A DNA stretch of 12,137 nucleotides from contig JAJYAF010000031.1 of NCBI GenBank assembly GCA_021779655.1, forward strand, positions 1 to 12,137. The letters run 5' to 3'. Source of the DNA: Pseudomonadota bacterium (GTDB taxonomy: Bacteria > Pseudomonadota > Alphaproteobacteria > Acetobacterales > Acetobacteraceae). Of the stretch, positions 6,465-12,137 are shown in pieces (the first letter of the stretch is position 1; every line of letters begins with the position of its first letter). The position numbers and the translations under genes are program-made. The notes below the pieces were generated by a model. It did not search any database and had not been told where the DNA came from. It saw only the letters and a list, made by a program, of their open reading frames with translations.

Positions 6465-7613
6465 TCAATCGCTACCGGCTGTGCGTGCCTGCGAGAATCC
6501 GAATTCTTGATTGTGCTGCCCCAGCGGGGCCGCCCGCTTTACCTGGTTAGCGGGCGCGCGAAACTCAGGCGCAATCGGCAAAGGCAAGGCCGGCGCTTCG
6601 CGGTGCCCGATGCTCACCCGGCGCGCAAACACGCCGCGCGCGGTAAAATGCGGATCCCGCGCAGCCTCGGCCAGCGTTTTCAGAATGGTGCAGCAACAAT
6701 CCGCGGCTTCCAGCAGAGGCGCCCAATAGGTGGAGGGCTGCGCCGCAAGTCGGCGTGCCACCTCCGCCACGCAAGCCGCGGGGTTGCGCTTGTCGTCACG
6801 CAACTCCGCCGGCTGGCCGATGACATCGCAAAAGGCCTGCCAGAATTTTTCCTCAACCGCGCCAACGGCAACGATGCGGCCATCCGCCGCCGGGTAGAGG
6901 TGATACCGCGCCATTCCGCCAGTCAAACGGGTGCCGCTACTGGGAACGTCCTGCCCGGCCACCACTGCCGCCGCATGCGCCCAATAGGCGAACGCGAACG
7001 CCCCCTCCGCCATCGCGACATCGAGGTGCCTGCCCTTGCCGTCCTGATCCCGCGCCCGCAACGCCAGGAGAATATTGACGACGGCCGGATAAGTACCGCC
7101 GCCGATATCCGCCACCAGGGCAAAGGGCATGGTCGGATTTTCGTCCGGACCGCGACTGAGCGATAAAATACCCGCATCGCCCACATAGTTCATGTCATGG
7201 CCGGCGGTATTGGCCTTCGGGCCCGTCTGCCCATAACCGGTGATCGAACAGTAAATGAGGCGGGGATTGATTTTGCGCGCCGCCTCATAGCCAAGCCCGA
7301 GACGGTCCATCACGCCGGGGCGGAACTGCTCCACCAGCACGTCAGCCCGCTCCAATAGTGGCCGCAACGCGTCCACCGCGCCCGGCGCCTTGAGATCCAG
7401 AGCCACGGATTTCTTGCCCTGGTTGAGAATCGCGAAGCCGATGCTTTCTCCCTCTATCTTCGGGTCCGTCAGCCGGGCATCCTCACCCGTGCCCGGACGC
7501 TCGAATTTGATCACCTCCGCCCCGGCCTCGGCGAGCATCAATGTCGCCATCGGCCCGGGCAGCAGGGTGCTAAAATCGAGAACGAGAATTCCCTTGAGCG
7601 GTTGAGTGCTCAT
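6465..7613 (-). CDS. Alpha-methylacyl-CoA racemase-like, CaiB/BaiF family III
   Basis: A 382-residue member of the family III CoA-transferase fold, which forms interlocked dimers. 'VLDFSTLLPGP' (11-21) is the N-terminal signature. His139 (GHD), Asp169 (ADIGGG) and Glu254 (AVEEKFW) have spacings of 30 and 85 residues, identical to His126, Asp156 and Glu241 of the Mycobacterium tuberculosis racemase MCR. The His-Asp pair argues for racemisation of (2R)/(2S)-methylacyl-CoA over CoA transfer, for which only the Asp is needed. In sterol and pristanate breakdown this supplies the 2S isomer required by the acyl-CoA dehydrogenase, whose genes come next. A CoA-transferase function cannot be fully excluded. 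The ATG overlaps the stop of the hydratase gene as ATGA, so the two are co-translated. A run of three cysteines occurs at 306-308. Confidence 0.85.
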   Translation of the reverse strand: MSTQPLKGILVLDFSTLLPGPMATLMLAEAGAEVIKFERPGTGEDARLTDPKIEGESIGFAILNQGKKSVALDLKAPGAVDALRPLLERADVLVEQFRPGVMDRLGLGYEAARKINPRLIYCSITGYGQTGPKANTAGHDMNYVGDAGILSLSRGPDENPTMPFALVADIGGGTYPAVVNILLALRARDQDGKGRHLDVAMAEGAFAFAYWAHAAAVVAGQDVPSSGTRLTGGMARYHLYPAADGRIVAVGAVEEKFWQAFCDVIGQPAELRDDKRNPAACVAEVARRLAAQPSTYWAPLLEAADCCCTILKTLAEAARDPHFTARGVFARRVSIGHREAPALPLPIAPEFRAPANQVKRAAPLGQHNQEFGFSQARTAGSD

Positions 7614-8467
7614 TTGAACCGCGCCGCGCCGTTGTTCAGCACAACCACCCCGCGGGTGGGTATCGAGGCACGAAATCGGGCTTCCCCGCCATCTGTCCAG
7701 ATATCGAAACGCACCGTCTCGCCCGGATAGACCGGGGAGGAGAACCGGACATCGAGCCCAGTCAGCCGGCTTGCGTCATAATCGAGCAATGTTTTCAAAA
7801 TCGCCCGGCCGGCAAGGCCATAGGTGGCAAGGCCGTGCAAAATCGGCCGCTCGAAACCGGCGGCACGCGCCACGTCAGGGTCGGCATGGAGCGGATTGTA
7901 ATCGCCGCTGAGCCGGTAGATCAGCGCCTGGCGCGGCAGGGTGGTCAGCTCGCACACATGGTCCGGCGCCCGTTCGGGCAACACCGCCAGCGCTGGCCCG
8001 GCGCGGTTCTCTCCGCCAAACCCGCCATCGCCCCGGCAGAAAGCCGACATCGTGACACGCGCCAGCAGGTCGCCGGTTTCCGCGTTGAGAATGTCCCGGC
8101 TTTGGTAAATCACCGCACCCTTGCCCGCGCCTTTATCGGAAACGAAATCGATCTTCGGCCGGCCGATAATGGTTCCTTTCACGGGCAGCGGCTTATAGAT
8201 GTCGAGCCATTGCTCGCCGTGAAGCACCTTCTTCCAGTCCACGCCGCTTCTGGGATCGCGCAGCCAGAAGCCGGGATAGCCCAACACGACAGGCATGGAG
8301 GGAACCGCTTTCAGCCCATCCTCATAGACAAATTGCAACTCCTTCTTGTCGCATGGGTCCTCGCCAAAACCGAGCCCCAGCGCATAGAGCATGACATCGC
8401 GCTCGGTGACGCTTTGTCTGATTTCATCAAAATTCCAGCTTGAGAGCGCAGCAATGTCCAGTGGCAT
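7610..8467 (-). CDS. MaoC-type enoyl-CoA hydratase 2, double hot-dog
   Basis: A 285-residue protein with two hot-dog halves, a degenerate N-terminal one (about 10-145) and a catalytic C-terminal one (about 165-285). The hydratase-2 motif 'YRLSGDYNPLHADPDVA' at 184-200 provides Asp189 and His194, the catalytic pair, followed by 'GFERPILHGL'. It should hydrate trans-2-enoyl-CoA to (3R)-hydroxyacyl-CoA, as the hydratase part of eukaryotic MFE-2 and the actinobacterial ChsH-like or Hsd4B proteins do. The long double-hot-dog form tolerates bulky, branched or steroid acyl-CoAs. Its natural follow-on enzyme is the dehydrogenase at 1785-2702, making a split MFE-2. A strong Shine-Dalgarno (AAGGGGGA, 5 nt before ATG) supports the start. 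It overlaps the racemase gene by 4 bp. Confidence 0.92.
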   Translation of the reverse strand: MPLDIAALSSWNFDEIRQSVTERDVMLYALGLGFGEDPCDKKELQFVYEDGLKAVPSMPVVLGYPGFWLRDPRSGVDWKKVLHGEQWLDIYKPLPVKGTIIGRPKIDFVSDKGAGKGAVIYQSRDILNAETGDLLARVTMSAFCRGDGGFGGENRAGPALAVLPERAPDHVCELTTLPRQALIYRLSGDYNPLHADPDVARAAGFERPILHGLATYGLAGRAILKTLLDYDASRLTGLDVRFSSPVYPGETVRFDIWTDGGEARFRASIPTRGVVVLNNGAARFK

Positions 8468-8487
8468 CTTTTTCCCCCTTTGTGACG

Positions 8488-8610
8488 TTACAGTGTGGCG
8501 ATGGGCCCCAGCATGGTGGTCATACCCATGTTCGGCATGGGCGCGCCAGCCATTTTTTTCAATGAATTCCTTTTCCTCAACGAACTCCTTTTCAAGGCGC
8601 CTGCCACCAT
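8488..8610 (-). CDS. Possible 40-residue small ORF upstream of the hydratase
   Basis: An ATG at 8610 opens a 40-codon frame ending with TAA at 8490-8488, 20 bp before the hydratase start. The peptide has a basic first half (LKRSSLRKRNSLKK) and a Met/Gly/Pro-rich second half with six methionines (MAGAPMPNMGM...). The basic part is encoded by an imperfect repeat at 8561-8593. Only a loose purine-rich stretch (GGGGCGAGG) precedes the ATG. I recognise no family. It may be a real small protein, a leader peptide affecting hydratase translation, or a chance frame in a 261-bp gap. Confidence 0.25.
   Translation of the reverse strand: MVAGALKRSSLRKRNSLKKMAGAPMPNMGMTTMLGPIATL
8561..8593. repeat. Imperfect 15-nt direct repeat, 18-bp period
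   Basis: AATGAATTCCTTTTC (8561-8575) and AACGAACTCCTTTTC (8579-8593) differ at two positions and are separated by CTC. The 18-bp period is a multiple of three and lies within the possible small ORF at 8488-8610. On the - strand it yields two AAAAGGA purine tracts. Confidence 0.5.
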
Positions 8611-8728
8611 GCGCCTCGCCCCAAAAACATCAATCAGGCCAAAGCCACCTCAAATCCACCGGGTCTGAACGTCATCGCACACCCCGACAGCAACGATTAA
8701 AACCATAACGACAAATCCGTTATTTGGA

Positions 8729-9496
8729 TTAACGCGGCGACATACGAATGGCACCGTCCAGCCGGATGGTTTCACCATTTAGCATCGGGTTTTCCAGTAT
8801 ATTCAGCGCCATCTGAGCGTATTCGCTAGGCCTGCCAAGCCGCGCGGGGTTGGGCACAGACGCAGCCAAGGATTGCCTGACCTTATCCGGGAGCTTCGCC
8901 AGAAGAGGCGTATCAAACAAACCCGGCGCGATGGAGCAAACCCGGATCAATCTCGACGCCAGATCCCGCGCCGCGACGATCGTCATGCCGATAACCCCGG
9001 CCTTCGACGCGGCATAGGGAATCTGGCCGATCTGCCCTTCATAGCCCGCGACCGATGCGGTAAGTACGCAAGCGCCCCGCTCTCCTTCAATCGGATCGTT
9101 TTTTGCCATGCCAAGCGCGGCCAGGCGCAGCACGTTATAGGTGCCTGTCAGATTGACACGGATGATGTTATTGAATTTCTCAAGAGAACCGGGCGTGCCA
9201 TCCTTTTCAATCAACCTGACCGCGCCGCCAATACCGGCACAATGTACGAGCGCCCGGAATTTCCCAAAGCCCTCGGCGGCGGTGATGGCTTTCTGAACGC
9301 CATCCTCATCGGCAACATCGGCCTTCACGAAGCGAAACCGCTGGCCAAATTTCCTTTCCTGAGCGGCTCCCAAATCGGCGTTCAAATCAACCACGACCAC
9401 ATTCAACCCGCGTTCCATCAACTGGACAACCGTGGCTTCCCCCAAACCGGAGGCTCCTCCGGTCACCACGGCCGTCATTCCTTGTTCAAGCTTCAT
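8729..9496 (-). CDS. HSD10-like SDR, 3-hydroxyacyl-CoA dehydrogenase type 2
   Basis: A 255-residue short-chain dehydrogenase. TGGASGLG is at 12-19, Asp37 predicts NAD preference, CAG at 86-88 replaces NAG as in this family, and the catalytic residues are Ser148, Tyr161 and Lys165. The C-terminus 'NGE.IRLDGAIRM' (240-252) and 'APGLFDTPLL' (190-199) closely match human HSD17B10 and bacterial 3-hydroxyacyl-CoA dehydrogenase type 2, which oxidise (3S)-hydroxyacyl-CoA (including 2-methyl-3-hydroxybutyryl-CoA) and some hydroxysteroids. The start is ATG with AAGG 9 nt upstream. It lies between the thiolase and the hydratase. The only hydratase visible should make the 3R isomer, so this enzyme either serves another substrate or partners a hydratase elsewhere. 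Confidence 0.9.
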   Translation of the reverse strand: MKLEQGMTAVVTGGASGLGEATVVQLMERGLNVVVVDLNADLGAAQERKFGQRFRFVKADVADEDGVQKAITAAEGFGKFRALVHCAGIGGAVRLIEKDGTPGSLEKFNNIIRVNLTGTYNVLRLAALGMAKNDPIEGERGACVLTASVAGYEGQIGQIPYAASKAGVIGMTIVAARDLASRLIRVCSIAPGLFDTPLLAKLPDKVRQSLAASVPNPARLGRPSEYAQMALNILENPMLNGETIRLDGAIRMSPR

Positions 9497-9528
9497 TCCA
9501 ACCAGCCTTCAAATTACAGGAGCATGAT

Positions 9529-9548
9529 AGATAACAATGGATAGCAAT
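9529..9548. repeat. Imperfect 10-bp tandem repeat upstream of HSD10-like gene
   Basis: AGATAACAAT (9529-9538) and GGATAGCAAT (9539-9548) are adjacent and differ at two positions. They sit 33-52 bp upstream of the dehydrogenase start. A spacing of one helical turn could suit a DNA-binding protein, but chance is possible. Confidence 0.3.
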
Positions 9549-9555
9549 GTTTCGG

Positions 9556-9585
9556 GCACCGAGGCCTCTTACAAGAGCCCGGTGC
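9556..9585 (-). terminator. Bulged 12-bp hairpin right after the thiolase stop
   Basis: GCACCG (9556-9561) pairs with CGGTGC (9580-9585). Inside it GG pairs with CC and CTCT with AGAG around a TACA loop, with single-base bulges (A and C). The stem starts 2 nt beyond the thiolase TAG at 9588-9590. No U tract follows on the - strand (CCGAAACATT), so it may be a Rho-independent terminator of reduced strength, an mRNA 3'-end stabiliser, or a processing site between thiolase and the HSD10-like gene. Confidence 0.5.
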
Positions 9586-9587
9586 AC

Positions 9588-10766
9588 CTACAGGCGTTCA
9601 ATGATCGTGGCGTTGGCCATTCCACCCGCTTCACACATGCTTTGCAGTCCGTAGCGATAATTATTATCCTCCAGCGCGTGCAGCATGGTTGTCATCAAGC
9701 GAACACCGGAAGCCCCCAGCGGATGACCAAGCGCAATCGCACCGCCGCGCGGGTTCAAGCGTTCCGCATCCGCCTTCATCTCTTTTTGCCAAGCCAGTGG
9801 CACCGAGGCAAAAGCCTCATTGATCTCATAGTGCTGAATATCATCCAGCTTCATGCCGGATTTGGCCAGTATGCGCCGTGTGGCGGGCATCGGCGCTGTC
9901 AGCATATATAACGGGTCATCTCCAACGACATCGAACGCGACAAAACGCGCTCGCGGCCGCAGCCCCAGCTTAACGGCGCGCCGCTCGCTCATTATCAGCA
10001 TGGCGGCCGCGCCATCGGTTATCTGCGAGGAGTTCCCCGCCGTGGTACGCCATTCAATCTGCGGGAAACGCGCCGAAAGTTCGTCGTTTCCAAAAACCGC
10101 CTTCAACGAAGCCAGTTTCTCCACCGTGGTGCCCGGTCGGATCGTATCATCTTCGTTCACGTTTCCGCTCGGCGTCGTTATGCCGACAATCTCGCGCTTG
10201 AAATTTCCGCTCGACTGCGCCTTGTGCGCCAGAGCGTGCGATCTTGCGGAAAAACTATCGAGTTCGTTTCTCGTCAAATTCCACTTCGCGGAAATCAGGT
10301 CGGCAGACACACCCTGGCCCACAAGCCCCGGCTCGTAACGCTTGTCAAAGCGCTCGCCGGTGGCGTTCATTCCCATGCGGGCGCTGCCCATCGGCACCCG
10401 GCTCATCGATTCCACGCCGCAGGCAATCACAATATCCTGAGCCCCAGCCATAATCGTATGCGCCGCGAAATGTACCGCCTGCTGGCTCGATCCGCATTTG
10501 CGGTCGATGGTTGTGGACGGAACATGTTGCGGCAGCCCCGCGGCAAGCCAGGCCAGGCGGCCAGGCGTCCCGCTCTGCTCGCCACCCTGGGTAACGCAGC
10601 CACATATTACATCATCGACTTCGTTCGGATCGATTTTGTTCCGGGAAACCAATTGTTCCAATACCTGCGAAAGCAGATCCACCGGGTGCACCTTTACCAA
10701 GGCGCCATCGGATTTAGCGCGCCCCATGGGGCTGCGAATCGCATCGACGATAACAGGAACGTTCAT
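9588..10766 (-). CDS. Thiolase, acetyl-CoA acetyltransferase, FadA5-like
   Basis: A 392-residue thiolase. The nucleophile is Cys91 (DRKCGSSQQA), with NEAFAS at 316-321, GHPLGASG (His348) and Cys378 in the C-terminal 'CEAGG' loop completing the set. 'CGCVTQGGEQSG' (55-66) and 'EINEAFASV' resemble steroid thiolase FadA5 of Mycobacterium tuberculosis. The expected role is thiolytic cleavage of a 3-ketoacyl-CoA, releasing acetyl- or propionyl-CoA; with an alpha-methyl substrate the product would be propionyl-CoA. Length matches the family. The ATG at 10766 is chosen over the GTG at 10772 because AGGA lies 7 nt before it. A TATAAT sequence just upstream could be a promoter. It follows the monooxygenase-hydrolase fusion after 124 bp. 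Confidence 0.93.
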   Translation of the reverse strand: MNVPVIVDAIRSPMGRAKSDGALVKVHPVDLLSQVLEQLVSRNKIDPNEVDDVICGCVTQGGEQSGTPGRLAWLAAGLPQHVPSTTIDRKCGSSQQAVHFAAHTIMAGAQDIVIACGVESMSRVPMGSARMGMNATGERFDKRYEPGLVGQGVSADLISAKWNLTRNELDSFSARSHALAHKAQSSGNFKREIVGITTPSGNVNEDDTIRPGTTVEKLASLKAVFGNDELSARFPQIEWRTTAGNSSQITDGAAAMLIMSERRAVKLGLRPRARFVAFDVVGDDPLYMLTAPMPATRRILAKSGMKLDDIQHYEINEAFASVPLAWQKEMKADAERLNPRGGAIALGHPLGASGVRLMTTMLHALEDNNYRYGLQSMCEAGGMANATIIERL

Positions 10767-10773
10767 TGCCACT

Positions 10774-10777
10774 TCCT
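10774..10777 (-). promoter_or_regulatory. Ribosome binding site fixing the thiolase start at 10766
   Basis: AGGA on the - strand, 7 nt before the ATG at 10766; the GTG at 10772 lies immediately next to it and so is unlikely to be the start. Confidence 0.55.
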
Positions 10778-10780
10778 AAT

Positions 10781-10786
10781 ATTATA
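10781..10786 (-). promoter_or_regulatory. TATAAT element upstream of the thiolase
   Basis: A perfect TATAAT lies 14 nt before the ATG at 10766. Transcription from it would leave a leader of only about 8 nt and might remove part of the ribosome binding site. No -35 hexamer is recognisable at 15-19 bp and no TGn extension is present, so this is a weak candidate. Confidence 0.2.
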
Positions 10787-10847
10787 TCGCTGCTCCGGGC
10801 AGCGCACCGTTGAAACGCCAATAAAATCCCCAAGTGCTGAAACACGC

Positions 10848-10865
10848 CGGCCGGTTTCACGGCCG
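10848..10865. other. Short GC hairpin in the hydrolase-thiolase gap
   Basis: CGGCCG (10848-10853) and CGGCCG (10860-10865) can form a 6-bp stem with a 6-nt loop, about 26-43 nt after the fusion gene's stop codon. No U run follows, so it may be a weak terminator, an mRNA structure, or incidental. Confidence 0.3.
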
Positions 10866-10890
10866 CGCCCCGGGTCCAGCGGTTTCCGCA

Positions 10891-12137
10891 TCACTCGGCC
10901 GCCGCCATCACATCGGCATCGGCTTGTTTTCCAACATCGGAAAGTCCCGCCATCTCACAAAGCCCGGCTGCCATCCATTGCCGTCCCGGTTCGCCGGTCA
11001 GGACCACGTCGACCATCGTGTACGAGGAGTGAAAGTGACCTCGGCCGTTTAATTGCTTCACCGCAACGCCGGCGGCGGCAAGCGCTTCGGCATATGCCAT
11101 GCCATCATCGCGCAGCGGGTCGAACTCGGCGGTCACAACCAGGGCGGGCGGCAGGCCCTCAAGCCGTCCGCGCGCGGGAGACGCTCTTGGGTCGGTCCGG
11201 TCGTCCGGCGAACAGTAGAGATCCCAGAACCAATGCATGGCGCCGCGCGTTAAAAAATAACCTTCGGCGTTTTCCGTATAGGAAGGCCGGGTGAAATCGC
11301 AATCCGTTACTGGACAAACCAGCAATTGCCCGCCGATCACCGGTCCGCCCCGATCGCGGGCAAGCTGACACGTAACGGCCGCCAGATTGCCTCCGGCACT
11401 CCAGCCGGCGACGAGAATCGGTTCTGAGCGGCCGCCAAGTACGGAGGCGTTTTCCGCGACCCAGAGCGCCGCGGCATACGCATCTTCCGCGGCGGTGGGA
11501 AAACGACATTCCGGCGCGTGGCGATAGCCGATGCTGACGAAAATCATATCCGAACGCCGGCAAAGATCGCGGCAGAAGGCATCGTCCGACCGCTCATCGC
11601 CCACAACCCAGCCGCCGCCATGATAGTAGACAACGACCCGATGGGGGCCGGCACTCGAAGGGCGATATAGACGATAGGGAAGGAATTCGCCGGAGGAAGG
11701 CAGAGGCAGAACCCCATCCACAACCTCGCCCACAGGTCGGCCCGGCGGGCGCGCCTGATTGAGCTGCTCCAAAAGCACCCGCGCGCCGGTTGCTCCCAGC
11801 GATTCCAGCGGCGGAATATTCATTTTGGAAAACCGTTTCAGCACCAGCCGGACATCCGGCTGAACCCTTACGATCTCGCCGTCGTTGCATTGCGGCGCGC
11901 GGGTTGGTCCGGTCAGGCGGAAACCCAGCATCCCTGTTTCAACAACTTCGTCGCAGATCTGCCGATAGGATCCAACACCGCCGGTATACGGCATGACAAC
12001 CTGAGGCTTGCCCTCCACATTCGCGCCCGTATACCAGGTATTGGCCAGCCGGTGTAACGACAGCTGGTTACAATCGGACAGATGGCGTTGCCACCCGGCT
12101 TGAGCGGTTTCGGTGGGTTCGATGGTCGTGAACCCCG
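10891..12137 (-). CDS. Baeyer-Villiger monooxygenase / alpha-beta hydrolase fusion (5' partial)
   Basis: The frame is open to the right edge, leaving 414 visible residues, with the N-terminus (FAD and NADPH Rossmann domains, BVMO fingerprint) outside. Visible residues 1-70 ('IEPT...', 'LANTWYTGANVEGKP', 'VMPYTGGVGSYRQICDEV') are the characteristic C-terminal end of class B flavin monooxygenases. With no stop codon it continues into an HSL-family hydrolase: oxyanion-hole HGGG at 172-175, nucleophile Ser246 in GWSAG, Asp339 in 'FDPLRDD' and His367 in 'GRGHFH'. The inferred reaction is ketone to ester by O2 and NADPH, then hydrolysis of that ester to acid plus alcohol by the same polypeptide. 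Internal starts such as the GTG at 12018 lie within the monooxygenase tail and are not believed. A frameshift joining two genes is unlikely, as the frame is clean on both sides of the junction. It is the first gene of the visible - strand run. Confidence 0.88.
   Translation of the reverse strand, partial: GFTTIEPTETAQAGWQRHLSDCNQLSLHRLANTWYTGANVEGKPQVVMPYTGGVGSYRQICDEVVETGMLGFRLTGPTRAPQCNDGEIVRVQPDVRLVLKRFSKMNIPPLESLGATGARVLLEQLNQARPPGRPVGEVVDGVLPLPSSGEFLPYRLYRPSSAGPHRVVVYYHGGGWVVGDERSDDAFCRDLCRRSDMIFVSIGYRHAPECRFPTAAEDAYAAALWVAENASVLGGRSEPILVAGWSAGGNLAAVTCQLARDRGGPVIGGQLLVCPVTDCDFTRPSYTENAEGYFLTRGAMHWFWDLYCSPDDRTDPRASPARGRLEGLPPALVVTAEFDPLRDDGMAYAEALAAAGVAVKQLNGRGHFHSSYTMVDVVLTGEPGRQWMAAGLCEMAGLSDVGKQADADVMAAAE

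Noticed and set aside
6465..7613. Formyl-CoA or carnitine CoA-transferase
   Set aside because: The His139-Asp169-Glu254 set with racemase spacing and the pathway context favour a methylacyl-CoA racemase, although the fold is shared.
10224..11294. + strand open frame (356 codons) spanning the thiolase and hydrolase genes
   Set aside because: Antisense to two genes with intact active-site motifs and crossing their intergenic gap; no domain.
10891..12018. Separate 375-residue alpha/beta hydrolase beginning at GTG 12018
   Set aside because: The codons before 12018 continue in frame to the window edge and encode the expected BVMO sequence (LANTWYTGAN), so that GTG is an internal valine.
1..12137. 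CRISPR arrays, tRNAs, rRNAs, insertion sequences, phage or defence genes
   Set aside because: No regularly spaced repeats, cloverleaf structures, transposase motifs or terminal inverted repeats were seen on either strand.

Overview
The window looks like a chromosomal segment of a GC-rich, aerobic alphaproteobacterium. That assignment is an inference from gene content and protein style (YnfA, a SPASM-like radical SAM protein, a steroid/branched-lipid beta-oxidation gene set); no rRNA or marker gene is present to confirm it, and I would not push it below class.

Left part (1-1581, + strand): the last 37 codons of an aldo/keto reductase, then ynfA (UPF0060 small membrane protein) behind a good -35/-10 pair that would give a leaderless mRNA, then a radical SAM protein with a CxxxCxxC cluster motif and a C-terminal SPASM-like cysteine set. 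These genes converge on the rest of the window at about 1582-1784.

Right part (1785-12137, all - strand, so read from the right edge leftwards): nine catabolic genes. In transcription order they are a Baeyer-Villiger monooxygenase fused to an HSL-type alpha/beta hydrolase (5' part outside the window), a FadA5-like thiolase, an HSD10-like short-chain dehydrogenase, a possible 40-residue small ORF, a MaoC/hydratase-2 double hot-dog enoyl-CoA hydratase, an alpha-methylacyl-CoA racemase-like family III protein (4-bp overlap with the hydratase), a pair of unlike acyl-CoA dehydrogenases (1-bp overlap, only one carrying a catalytic glutamate), a class III-like zinc alcohol dehydrogenase, and an MFE-2-type (3R)-hydroxyacyl-CoA dehydrogenase.

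Taken together this is a complete beta-oxidation turn for an alpha-methyl-branched acyl-CoA: racemase, heteromeric acyl-CoA dehydrogenase, (R)-specific hydratase, (R)-hydroxyacyl dehydrogenase, thiolase. It is joined to a ketone-cleaving front end: Baeyer-Villiger oxidation, ester hydrolysis, alcohol oxidation. Known systems with this enzyme combination degrade sterol or bile-acid side chains and other isoprenoid or methyl-branched compounds, but the actual substrate cannot be read from the sequence. No acyl-CoA ligase, ETF, transporter or regulator lies inside the window.

The gaps between the catabolic genes (39-261 bp) hold several structured elements: a bulged 12-bp hairpin directly after the thiolase stop, an AT-rich island with an 11-bp palindrome in front of the acyl-CoA dehydrogenase pair, and an 18-bp-period imperfect repeat inside the possible small ORF. 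No mobile element, tRNA, rRNA or CRISPR array was seen.
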